From positions 1 through 24,710 of the forward strand of contig JAKAAM010000010.1 in NCBI GenBank assembly GCA_021802325.1: 24,710 nucleotides of DNA, written 5' to 3'. Shown here piece after piece: positions 1 through 7,851 of this stretch. The stretch's first letter is position 1. Each line of letters opens with the position of its first letter. The DNA comes from Nitrospirota bacterium (GTDB taxonomy: Bacteria; Nitrospirota_A; Leptospirillia; Leptospirillales; Leptospirillaceae). The notes under the pieces were generated by a model. The model was not told the origin of the DNA. It was given only the letters and a program-made list of their open reading frames with translations, and did no database searches. A program made the position numbers and the translations under genes.

Positions 1-2
1 TC

Positions 3-1262
3 GGAGGCGCGGCGGCAGAGGCCCCGACAGTTCGGCGGGAAATTACGCTCTCCACTCTTCGCCAGGCTGTCTTGAATGGCCTTGACTCCTCGATCAAGAC
101 AGAGCAGTTCCTCCTCAACATGGGGCCTCAGCACCCCAGTACCCATGGTGTGTTGAGAGTTCTGCTTGACCTTGACGGGGAAAGAATCAAAAAGGCCGTT
201 CCCGACCTGGGATACCTCCATCGCGGCACCGAAAAGATTGCTGAATACCGAACCTATAATCAGATCATCCCTCTCACGGATCGATTGGATTATGTTTCGG
301 CGATGGCCAACAACTATGCCTTTGTTCGGGCCGTTGAAAAGCTTCTTCAGCTCAAGGTTCCAGCCCGCGCCGAGTATATCCGAACCATCGTGGCCGAGAT
401 GCAGCGAATCGTCAACCATCTTTTTTGGCTTGGGACTCAGGCGCTTGATATTGGTGCGATGAGTGTTTTCTTCTACACATTCCGTGAACGGGAAGTTCTC
501 CTTGACCTTTTCGAGAAGATTTGCGGGGCCCGCCTGACAACCAATTATTACCGGGTTGGGGGTGTGGAGGGAGATTTGACACGCGATGTCATCGACGCCC
601 TCTATTCCTTTGTTGAAACCTTCGAAGGACATATCAAGGAATACAATACGCTCCTTGAGACCAATCGTATTTGGCTGGCCCGGACAAAGCATATAGCCGT
701 CATCACAGGCGAGGATGCCGTCAATTTTGGTCTGTCCGGTCCCACCTTGCGTGGCTCCGGGGTCGATTATGATCTTCGAAAATATGAGCCCTATGCGGCC
801 TATGATCAGGTCGAGTGGAGCGTGCCTGTAGGCCATAATGGAGATATATACGACCGTTATTATATCCGGGTTGAGGAAATGCGTCAGAGTGCCTCAATCA
901 TTCGGCAGTGCCTCGACAAGCTCCCCGAGGGGCCATTCATGACCGACGACCACAAGGTCTCCTTCCCACCTAAAGGGCGGGTCATGCATAACATGGAGAC
1001 CCTGATTCATCACTTCCTCCTTGTTGTGGAAGGCTTCAAGACTCCCCCTGGCGACACCTATTGTGGAACGGAGACGCCCAAGGGAGAGCTTGGCTTTTAT
1101 ATTGTCAGTGACGGCTCGGGAAAACCATACCGGATGAAGATTCGGGCCCCGTCATTTGTCAGCATGGGAGCCTTTGATCATATGGCAAGGGGCTATATGA
1201 TCGCAGACATCGTTACCATATTCGGAACCTATGATATCGTTATGGGAGAGTGTGATCGCTGA
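3..1262 (+). CDS. nuoD: NADH-quinone oxidoreductase subunit D (5' partial)
   Basis: NuoD is the 49-kDa peripheral-arm subunit of complex I and, with NuoB and NuoH, forms the quinone-reduction site. Family motifs are clear: NMGPQHPSTHGVLRV near the start, YLHRGTEK with the quinone-site His, the DRLDY segment, and the usual C-terminal end IVMGECDR before the stop. The reading frame stays open to the left edge of the window. The first in-frame start codon is TTG at 72, which has no ribosome binding site in front of it, and the only nearby ATG (120) lies inside the conserved motif. I therefore treat the gene as cut by the window edge, with the true start upstream. Another frame ends at a TGA at 73-75, but its translation is basic and does not resemble a NuoC tail. 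First gene of the nuoD-N run; nuoE follows after 142 bp. Confidence 0.95.
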   Translation, partial: GGAAAEAPTVRREITLSTLRQAVLNGLDSSIKTEQFLLNMGPQHPSTHGVLRVLLDLDGERIKKAVPDLGYLHRGTEKIAEYRTYNQIIPLTDRLDYVSAMANNYAFVRAVEKLLQLKVPARAEYIRTIVAEMQRIVNHLFWLGTQALDIGAMSVFFYTFREREVLLDLFEKICGARLTTNYYRVGGVEGDLTRDVIDALYSFVETFEGHIKEYNTLLETNRIWLARTKHIAVITGEDAVNFGLSGPTLRGSGVDYDLRKYEPYAAYDQVEWSVPVGHNGDIYDRYYIRVEEMRQSASIIRQCLDKLPEGPFMTDDHKVSFPPKGRVMHNMETLIHHFLLVVEGFKTPPGDTYCGTETPKGELGFYIVSDGSGKPYRMKIRAPSFVSMGAFDHMARGYMIADIVTIFGTYDIVMGECDR

Positions 1263-1286
1263 CGAGAGTCAACGCATTTTCCCATG

Positions 1287-1310
1287 TGCCGCAGGTTTAA
1301 TCCTGTGGCA
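1287..1310 (+). promoter_or_regulatory. Intercistronic hairpin between nuoD and nuoE
   Basis: A 9-bp stem, TGCCGCAGG / CCTGTGGCA, with one G-U pair and a TTTAAT loop lies 24 bp after the nuoD stop. No T-run follows, so it does not look like a terminator. It may protect or process the mRNA; that role is inference. Confidence 0.5.
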
Positions 1311-1404
1311 GATCAATGCCCTGAACATATGGGGGGAGAAGCTCCTTTTCTCGTAGGACAGGGCAATATTTCAACCGAAACTGACATTCTTCGGAGATAG
1401 CAGA

Positions 1405-1935
1405 ATGGCACACAATGACAATGCTGCGACAATAAATATCACCGATGAAGAGATCGATCATATATGTGAGGAGTTCGGCAACAGGGAAGGTGCTGTTGTT
1501 CAGATTCTTCAGACTATCCAGGACAAGTACGGATATGTCCCCGCTGAAGTTCTCGAACGTGTGGGAGAGGATCTGGGGATCCCCCATAGCAAGATGTTCG
1601 GGGTTCTGACTTTTTACTCTCAGTTTTATCGGGAGCCACGAGGAAAATTCATTCTCAAGGTCTGCGTGGGAACTGCCTGTCATGTTCGTGGGGCCGGTCT
1701 TCTGGTCGACAAGATAAAGGAAAATCTCCATATCGAAGAGGGGGAAAACACCGAGGATATGATGTTTACCCTCGAGCCCGTTTCCTGCCTCGGGTCCTGC
1801 GCCCTGGCTCCCATGGCGATGGTCAATGGAAATACCTATGGAAAGCTCTCCGGAGACAAGATGGTGGATCTTCTCAAGCAATTCAGGGAAGAGTCTGCGG
1901 GAGAACCCGAGACGGAGGCCTCTCCTGCCTCCTGA
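1405..1935 (+). CDS. nuoE: NADH-quinone oxidoreductase subunit E (24-kDa type)
   Basis: NuoE is the thioredoxin-fold subunit of the NADH-dehydrogenase module and carries the [2Fe-2S] cluster N1a next to the FMN of NuoF. All four ligands are present: C87 and C92 in VCVGTACHVRGA, then C128 and C132 in SCLGSCALAPM. An N-terminal helical segment contains the usual GYVPAEVLERV stretch. The length of 176 residues is normal. The ATG at 1405 is preceded by GGAGA at a suitable distance. The gene lies between nuoD and nuoF in the standard order. NuoF here has its own additional NuoE-like domain, so the complex may contain two thioredoxin-like ferredoxin folds. Confidence 0.96.
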   Translation: MAHNDNAATINITDEEIDHICEEFGNREGAVVQILQTIQDKYGYVPAEVLERVGEDLGIPHSKMFGVLTFYSQFYREPRGKFILKVCVGTACHVRGAGLLVDKIKENLHIEEGENTEDMMFTLEPVSCLGSCALAPMAMVNGNTYGKLSGDKMVDLLKQFREESAGEPETEASPAS

Positions 1936-1963
1936 TTCACCCGGGAGCCGGCACGACCGGAAT

Positions 1964-2002
1964 GGAGACAGCGTCTCCTGACCAGTCAGTCTTGGGTATA
2001 AT
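1964..2002 (+). promoter_or_regulatory. Possible internal promoter with inverted repeat, upstream of nuoF
   Basis: The 212-bp gap between nuoE and nuoF holds a consensus -10 hexamer TATAAT at 1997-2002. A perfect inverted repeat, GGAGAC-AGC-GTCTCC (1964-1978), covers the place where a -35 box would be. The -35 match itself is poor (TCTCCT). It could be an activator- or repressor-controlled internal promoter, or simply a hairpin plus a chance TATAAT. I see no gene in this gap. Confidence 0.35.
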
Positions 2003-2147
2003 AGTCGCAGGATTGCAGGGTGACCTCACTCTGTTTTCCGGCGTAGATGATGCGTGAGTGATATCCCATATACAGTATGTATTTCATGCTGTTTTCTTAT
2101 AGGTGAGTCATGGGGGATGTCGCCCCTGACTCCGAGGAGTTTACCTG

Positions 2148-4001
2148 ATGGCAACGCAGACGGTAGAAGAAATGGCGGCCGGTCTCTTTCGCGATGTGGC
2201 AATCCCTACGATCCATATTGGGATGGCAACGTGCGGCCTCGCCGCCGGAGCCCGCTCCATTGAGGAACTGGTCGTAAAAGAGCTTGAGAAGAGAGGACTT
2301 GAGGCCCGAATCATTCCGACAGGCTGTATCGGAATGTGCCACAACGAGCCCCTTCTGGACATCACGATGCCCGGAATGTACCGCGTCTCGTACCGGAACG
2401 TAAAGGCATTGATTATTCCACAGATTTTCGATGCCCATTTCGTGAAGGGGGAATTTGCAAAAAAATACGCGGTCTGCCAGATTCCCATCGCAGGTCATAA
2501 GCCCTTCGAGGGGCTGCCTCTCATGGCCGAGACAGGCTTTTTCAGGGGCCAGGTGAAGATTGTCTCCAGCCGATGTGGTCTTATCGATCCCTCAAGTATC
2601 GATGACTATATTGCCACAGACGGCTACAAGGCCCTTCGGAAAATGTTGACTGAGATGACCCCTGACATGGTCATTGATGAAATGACAAAGTCGGGACTCA
2701 GAGGGCGCGGGGGAGGCGGCTTTTATACCGGCCTCAAGTGGAAACTGACCCGCCAATCCCAGGGCGAGGAAAAGTATGTTGTTTGCAACGCCGATGAAGG
2801 CGATCCCGGTGCCTTTATGGACCGGTCGATTCTGGAAGGGGATCCCCATAGTGTCCTTGAGGGCATGCTGGCGGCATCCTATGCCATTGGCAATGCCAAG
2901 AAGGGATACATCTATTGCCGTGCCGAATATCCTTTGGCAATCAAGCGCCTTCGCAAGGCGATCGACGATGCAAGGGAGCGTAACTTCCTCGGAGACAATA
3001 TTCTTGGGACAGGTTTTTCCTTTGATATTACGATCAAGGAGGGCGCTGGCGCCTATGTTTGTGGAGAAGAAACAGCCTTGCTCGCCTCCCTGATGGGCGA
3101 GCGCGGAATGCCTTGGCCAAAGCCTCCCTTTCCCGCACAGAAAGGCGTTTGGGGAAAGCCGACAGTGATCAATAATGTTGAAACCCTTGGCAATGTGGGA
3201 CACATTATTCTCAACGGAGGTGATTGGTATGCCTCCTATGGCTCAGAGAAGACAAAAGGAACAAAGACTTTTGCTTTGACCGGATCTGTCAAAAACTCAG
3301 GATTGATTGAAGTACCGGCGGGAACTCCCTTGCGCTCCATTGTCTTTGATATTGGGGGAGGGATGCTCGAGAAAAAGATTCCGTTCAAGGCTGCCCAGCT
3401 GGGAGGCCCTTCCGGAGGATGCATTCCCGCTTCCGGGCTCGATACGCCGGTAGATTTTGAAAATGTCATTGCGGCGGGAGCGATCATGGGGTCGGGGGGA
3501 ATCGTCATTATGGACGAAGCCTCCTGCATTGTTGACACAGCAAAGTTCTTCCTCAAGTTTACCCAGGATGAGTCCTGCGGGGAATGTACCCCTTGTCGCG
3601 TGGGTTCGAAAATCATGCTGGAGATCCTCACAAGGATTACCGAGGGGAAGGGACAGGAAGGCGACCTGGATGAGCTTATCCGCCTTTCCATGTATGTCAA
3701 GTCAAACTCTCTTTGCGGTCTTGGTGCTGCAGCCCCGAATCCGGTCCTCTCGACGATTCGCTATTTCAGGGAAGAGTTTGAGGCCCATATTCGCGATAAA
3801 CATTGTCCGGGTACCGTATGTGCCAATTTGATCAAGTATGTCGTCATTGAGGAGGACTGTACCACATGCGGTCTTTGCGAGCCGGTCTGTCCGACGGGCT
3901 CTGTGACCTGGGACAAGGGCGAGGTTGCCCATATCAATCTTGAGACCTGTATTCGCTGCAAGGCATGTGTTGATGCCTGCAAGTTCAGAGCGATCATTTA
4001 G
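2148..4001 (+). CDS. nuoF: NADH-quinone oxidoreductase subunit F, enlarged form with extra Fe-S domains
   Basis: NuoF oxidises NADH and passes electrons through FMN and the [4Fe-4S] cluster N3. The core is intact: GLRGRGGGGFYTGLKW for the nucleotide/FMN site, and N3 ligands C477, C480, C483 (ESCGECTPCRVG) with C523 (SLCGLG). At 617 residues it is far longer than the usual 420-450. Residues 1-110 form a thioredoxin-like ferredoxin domain with C29 (ATCGLAAGA), C60 and C64 (GCIGMCHNEP); I see three of the four expected cysteines. Residues about 562-617 form a two-[4Fe-4S] ferredoxin domain with C571/574/577/581 and C601/604/607/611. This layout is typical of HndC/HydB-type hydrogenase and formate dehydrogenase subunits. 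The ATG at 2148 follows an AGGAG at 8 bp spacing. The stop is directly followed by nuoG. Confidence 0.95.
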   Translation: MATQTVEEMAAGLFRDVAIPTIHIGMATCGLAAGARSIEELVVKELEKRGLEARIIPTGCIGMCHNEPLLDITMPGMYRVSYRNVKALIIPQIFDAHFVKGEFAKKYAVCQIPIAGHKPFEGLPLMAETGFFRGQVKIVSSRCGLIDPSSIDDYIATDGYKALRKMLTEMTPDMVIDEMTKSGLRGRGGGGFYTGLKWKLTRQSQGEEKYVVCNADEGDPGAFMDRSILEGDPHSVLEGMLAASYAIGNAKKGYIYCRAEYPLAIKRLRKAIDDARERNFLGDNILGTGFSFDITIKEGAGAYVCGEETALLASLMGERGMPWPKPPFPAQKGVWGKPTVINNVETLGNVGHIILNGGDWYASYGSEKTKGTKTFALTGSVKNSGLIEVPAGTPLRSIVFDIGGGMLEKKIPFKAAQLGGPSGGCIPASGLDTPVDFENVIAAGAIMGSGGIVIMDEASCIVDTAKFFLKFTQDESCGECTPCRVGSKIMLEILTRITEGKGQEGDLDELIRLSMYVKSNSLCGLGAAAPNPVLSTIRYFREEFEAHIRDKHCPGTVCANLIKYVVIEEDCTTCGLCEPVCPTGSVTWDKGEVAHINLETCIRCKACVDACKFRAII

Positions 4002-4018
4002 TGGGTGAGGCTGCTTCC

Positions 4019-6655
4019 ATGGTGAAATTGACAGTCAACGGAAAAGAGGTCGAAGTTCCTGCTGGGACAACGATCCTTCATGCTGCCTCTGCCGCAGGGT
4101 TCTCCATTCCGACTTTCTGCTATAACCCCCGTATGGATCCGGCCGGCTCCTGCCGTATCTGTGCAGTGGAACTTGAAGATAGCAAGCGGACAGTTATGGG
4201 GTGCATCACGCAGGTAACCGAAGGTATGAAGGTCCTCACCGAGTCTTCGAAGGTCCATGAGGCCCGCAAGACCAACCTCGAGCTCCTGCTTCTTCACCAC
4301 CCCCTTGATTGCCCCGTTTGCGACTGTGGAGGGGAGTGTCCCCTTCAGAATATGTCCTTCGCCTATGGGGGATCGGACTCCCGCTTTGAAAGCCATCGGA
4401 ACGATGAACCCGAAGATATGAAAAGTGAGGTTCTCGTATTTAATTCGAATCGTTGTATTCTCTGTGGAAAATGCGTTCGTATCTGCGACGAAATTCAGGA
4501 CGTACATGCAATTGGGTTTATCAATCGAGGGTTCGACACCATCATCGGTCCGCCCTTAGGAAAGAAGCTTGATTGCGAATTCTGTGGCGATTGTCTTGAA
4601 GTCTGTCCGACGGGAGCGATCACCGACAGATTTGTGCGCTACCAGTTCCGTCCCTGGCAAATGGAGAAAACCGAAACAACATGCACATCCTGTAGTTCGG
4701 GATGCCGCATGGTGGTGGATACGGAAAATGAATCCATCGTAAGAATTTCCTCCCGAGAGGGACTGGGCCCCAATGAGGGATCGATCTGTGTGGTTGGACG
4801 ATTCGGGTTTAACGGAGTTCAAAGCAAAAGTCGCCTCGAGACTCCGTATGTCAAAAAAGCCCAACGCCTGGTTCCGTCGACGTGGGATGATGTCCTTCCC
4901 GAACTCTCGACAAAGCTTTCCGCCATCGTCTCTCGGGGTGAGGGCCGTGTGGCCGGCTTGGCCTCTTCCCGACTTCCTCTTGAGGATGCCTTCATTTTCC
5001 AGAGGTTCATGCGCCAGGCCCTGAAGTCAAATTTCCTCGATACAGAAGCCCGTCAGGGCTTAATGAACATGGCACTTCCTCTTGTCTCTGCCACTGGTTC
5101 GCTTCGTCCCCTGGTGGATCATGAGGATATTGTGAAGGCCGATCTCATCGTTGTTCTCGGTGCCGATCCAGCGGTTGAGTCGAATATCACCGGACTAGCC
5201 ATTAAAAAGGCGGTCAGGAAAAACAGGGCGGCCCTCTACCTTGTCCATGGTCGTGATGTCAGCATCTCAAGTCGCGCTCGTGAGGTTATTCGCCTGGCCC
5301 CTGGATATGAGGCAGTTTTTCTTCGGGCCCTCCGTGAAACACTCTCCTCCGGGACAGGCGATCTTTCCCCGGAGGTTCGCGTCCGCCTGGATAATTGGGG
5401 TGTCAATCCTGATGCATTCCTTCGCCTTGTCTCTGACGTAAAATCATCAAAGCGGACGATCTTCGTTACCGGAAGAAGATTCCATCGCTCCGATGCGGCA
5501 TTTGAGGCCTCCCATGAACTTATTCGCCTTATGGGAGAGCGAGGACTTTTTGCCTCTGAAGGGAGCGGCCTCTTTGTCCTTCCAGAGTCTGGAAACGACT
5601 TAGGGGTTCTCATGATGGGTGCCTCTTTCGAGTGGCTCCCGGGACTTCTTGAGGCCAAAAATTCCGAACAAAGGTCCGTTTGGGAAAGCCATTGGAATAC
5701 GAAGCTCCCTTCGGGTGGAGGAGGCTTGCGGGAGATCCTAGGCGGAATCGAGTCAGGAGAAATACGGGCCCTCATCTCCTTTGGGGTCGATCCTCTTCGC
5801 TTCCTGCCAGACTCTGCCGGCGTACGTAAAATTCTCTCCAAGCTGGAACTGATTGTGGTGGCCGATCTTTTTCAGGGACCTCTTGCCGATATGGCCCACT
5901 ATGTCCTCCCGGCTGCAAGTTCCTTTGAGCGTTCTGGCCATGTGGTGAGCGCCGAAGGGTTCGTCCAACCCGTGGCTGCGGCCATGGCCCCATGGGGCAA
6001 TGCCCTGGCCGAAGGAAACATGATTCTTCGTCTTGCGGCTCAGATGGGGCGTCCCTTACCGTTTGACTCCCTCGAGGCAGTCTCCGCTGAAATTTTCCGT
6101 ATCTTCCCGGATCTTCGTCCATCAACACGAAATGCTGCCTATTTTCAGGGAAAGACAGGAGAGATCCTTCTTTCGATACCCAGTTCACAGCCTCCTCACA
6201 AGGCCGAGAGAGAGTCCGTCAATTCCCGCATGGCCGACTTCTTGAAACAACCTCCTCACTCTATTGCAGCACCGACTCCGGATGATAAGGTTGCGAAAGA
6301 GGAAAATACCTTTGTTATGACCCTTTCAAAGTCCATCAACCACGCCGGAACCCAAACCCTCCTCGATTCAAATCTTATGACCATCGAGGGTGAAGGGCTC
6401 CTCCGTGTTCCGCGTCAATGGGCAAGAAAGATGAAGCTCAAGAAGGGAGCCTGTGTATCGGTTTCAACCCCTCATGGCCGGATTTCCCTTCCGATCGAGC
6501 CGGTCTCGGGGATGGCCGACGGGGAGGTTCATTTTCCGTTCCATTTTGCCGATGCCCGTTTCATGGAGCTATTTCCCGGCAGCGTCAGCTTCAATGCGCA
6601 TTCCGGCGCGCAGTCCGGACAGACGATTGACGTTAAGGTCGAGCCGATCGCCTGA
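4019..6655 (+). CDS. nuoG: NADH-quinone oxidoreductase subunit G (75-kDa type)
   Basis: NuoG carries the Fe-S chain from N3 towards the quinone site. In order: a 2Fe-2S domain (N1b, starting at C34 with CRIC following), the His-ligated N5 motif HPLDCPVCDCGGEC, two [4Fe-4S] motifs CILCGKCVRIC (N6a type) and CEFCGDCLEVCP (N6b type), then a molybdopterin-oxidoreductase-like domain without an obvious catalytic role. The latter opens with C222-x2-C225-x3-C229-x27-C257, the exact spacing of the off-path N7 cluster found in some bacteria. The last 100 residues match the C-terminal fold of molybdopterin oxidoreductases. The total of 878 residues is normal. A GTG at 4001 overlaps the nuoF stop, but ATG 4019 has GGTGAGG 8 bp upstream and gives the usual MVKLTVNG beginning, so I chose it. 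Confidence 0.95.
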   Translation: MVKLTVNGKEVEVPAGTTILHAASAAGFSIPTFCYNPRMDPAGSCRICAVELEDSKRTVMGCITQVTEGMKVLTESSKVHEARKTNLELLLLHHPLDCPVCDCGGECPLQNMSFAYGGSDSRFESHRNDEPEDMKSEVLVFNSNRCILCGKCVRICDEIQDVHAIGFINRGFDTIIGPPLGKKLDCEFCGDCLEVCPTGAITDRFVRYQFRPWQMEKTETTCTSCSSGCRMVVDTENESIVRISSREGLGPNEGSICVVGRFGFNGVQSKSRLETPYVKKAQRLVPSTWDDVLPELSTKLSAIVSRGEGRVAGLASSRLPLEDAFIFQRFMRQALKSNFLDTEARQGLMNMALPLVSATGSLRPLVDHEDIVKADLIVVLGADPAVESNITGLAIKKAVRKNRAALYLVHGRDVSISSRAREVIRLAPGYEAVFLRALRETLSSGTGDLSPEVRVRLDNWGVNPDAFLRLVSDVKSSKRTIFVTGRRFHRSDAAFEASHELIRLMGERGLFASEGSGLFVLPESGNDLGVLMMGASFEWLPGLLEAKNSEQRSVWESHWNTKLPSGGGGLREILGGIESGEIRALISFGVDPLRFLPDSAGVRKILSKLELIVVADLFQGPLADMAHYVLPAASSFERSGHVVSAEGFVQPVAAAMAPWGNALAEGNMILRLAAQMGRPLPFDSLEAVSAEIFRIFPDLRPSTRNAAYFQGKTGEILLSIPSSQPPHKAERESVNSRMADFLKQPPHSIAAPTPDDKVAKEENTFVMTLSKSINHAGTQTLLDSNLMTIEGEGLLRVPRQWARKMKLKKGACVSVSTPHGRISLPIEPVSGMADGEVHFPFHFADARFMELFPGSVSFNAHSGAQSGQTIDVKVEPIA

Positions 6656-6699
6656 CGGAATTCCTTTATTACAAGTCAGAAAAGAGTTTTTTATTCCGA

Positions 6700-6759
6700 G
6701 GGAAGGTTGTCTTCCCGAAAAGGGATCTTGTGTGTTGAAAGCTTCCGGAGTTCCGGAAG
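6700..6759 (+). promoter_or_regulatory. Tandem hairpins between nuoG and nuoH
   Basis: Two perfect inverted repeats lie in the 124-bp gap: GGGAAG-gttgt-CTTCCC (6700-6716) and CTTCCGG-agtt-CCGGAAG (6742-6759). The second ends about 20 bp before the nuoH start, just ahead of its ribosome binding site. Neither is followed by a T-run. They separate the genes of the soluble arm from those of the membrane arm and may set mRNA stability or relative expression (inference). Confidence 0.5.
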
Positions 6760-6779
6760 TAAACAGGAAAGGGTAGGGT

Positions 6780-7793
6780 TTGGCCAACGACCTCATCGGA
6801 GCCCTTGTCGTCATGCTGGGCGTCCTTTTTGTAGTATTGACGATGATTGCATACCTGACATACCTTGAACGCAAGGTTCTTGGGTTTATGCAGGACCGCC
6901 TTGGTCCGATGGAGGTGGGACCATGGGGCCTTCTCCAGCCACTTGCCGATGGTATCAAGCTTCTTTCGAAGGAAGACATTATTCCGAGCGAGGCCAACCG
7001 GGCGATCTTTCGGATTGCTCCGGTCATCTCCCTTGTTCCCGCGATCCTCGCATTTTCCGTCATTCCTTTCGGTCATGACTCATTCTCTCTGTTGGGTGTG
7101 ACCCTCCATCCCTATATTGCTGATATCAACGTTGGAATCCTTCTCATCCTGGCCCTTTCCTCTATTGGAGCTTATGGCATTCTCCTTGGGGGATGGGCCT
7201 CTAACAGCAAGTACTCAATCTTGGGCGCCCTGCGCTCGGCGGCTCAGGTCATCAGCTATGAGCTGACGGCAGGGATGTCGGTGATCGGAGTATTGATCCT
7301 TTCTGGCTCAATGTCACTTGTCAAGATAGAGGATGCCCAGTCAGGCGGTTTCTGGCACTGGTACATCTTCCCCCAGATTGTCGCCTTTGTTATTTATGTG
7401 ATTTCCGGGATTGCCGAAACAAACCGAACCCCCTTCGATCTTCCCGAAGCGGAGTCCGAACTGGTGGCAGGTTTCTTCACCGAGTATTCAGGGATGAGAT
7501 TTTCTCTTTACTATCTCGCCGAATATGCCAACATGATTATTGTCTCTTCCATTGCGACCATTCTCTTCCTCGGTGGATGGAATCCTCCCATTCCCGCGCT
7601 TGGCTTTATTCCCCCTGTCATCTGGTTCCTTCTCAAAGTTTACTTTTTCCTGTTCTTTTTCTTCTGGATTCGTGCAACCCTTCCTCGACTGCGCTATGAT
7701 CAGCTCATGCGGTTTGGCTGGAAGATCATGCTTCCGGTCTCCTTTGCAAATATCATTGTGACGGGGATAGCGGCATACTTTTTGGAGCGTTAG
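6780..7793 (+). CDS. nuoH: NADH-quinone oxidoreductase subunit H
   Basis: NuoH is the membrane subunit (ND1 homologue) that joins the peripheral arm to the membrane arm and forms the entrance of the quinone channel. The family signature TYLERKVLGFMQDRLGP lies at about residues 27-43, followed by LLQPLADGIKLLSKEDIIP. The later loop EADSELVAGF-like region reads TPFDLPEAESELVAGFFTEY, with the conserved acidic residues of the quinone cavity. About eight hydrophobic segments are visible and the length of 337 residues is normal. The start is a TTG at 6780 with a purine-rich AGGAAAGGGTAGGG ahead of it; no ATG or GTG gives a complete first helix. Confidence 0.95.
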   Translation: MANDLIGALVVMLGVLFVVLTMIAYLTYLERKVLGFMQDRLGPMEVGPWGLLQPLADGIKLLSKEDIIPSEANRAIFRIAPVISLVPAILAFSVIPFGHDSFSLLGVTLHPYIADINVGILLILALSSIGAYGILLGGWASNSKYSILGALRSAAQVISYELTAGMSVIGVLILSGSMSLVKIEDAQSGGFWHWYIFPQIVAFVIYVISGIAETNRTPFDLPEAESELVAGFFTEYSGMRFSLYYLAEYANMIIVSSIATILFLGGWNPPIPALGFIPPVIWFLLKVYFFLFFFFWIRATLPRLRYDQLMRFGWKIMLPVSFANIIVTGIAAYFLER

Positions 7794-7851
7794 ACAAACG
7801 GCAGCCAAAACATGATCAGGTTTTCGGGATATTCCAGAAGAGGAGTTTGAG

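Noticed and set aside
1297..1881. A 194-codon minus-strand frame opposite nuoE
   Set aside because: nuoE on the plus strand has all four cluster cysteines and a ribosome binding site; the antisense frame has no family features.
7803..7825. AAAAC/GTTTT inverted repeat between nuoH and nuoI
   Set aside because: Five A/T-rich base pairs with an 8-base loop are too weak to call.
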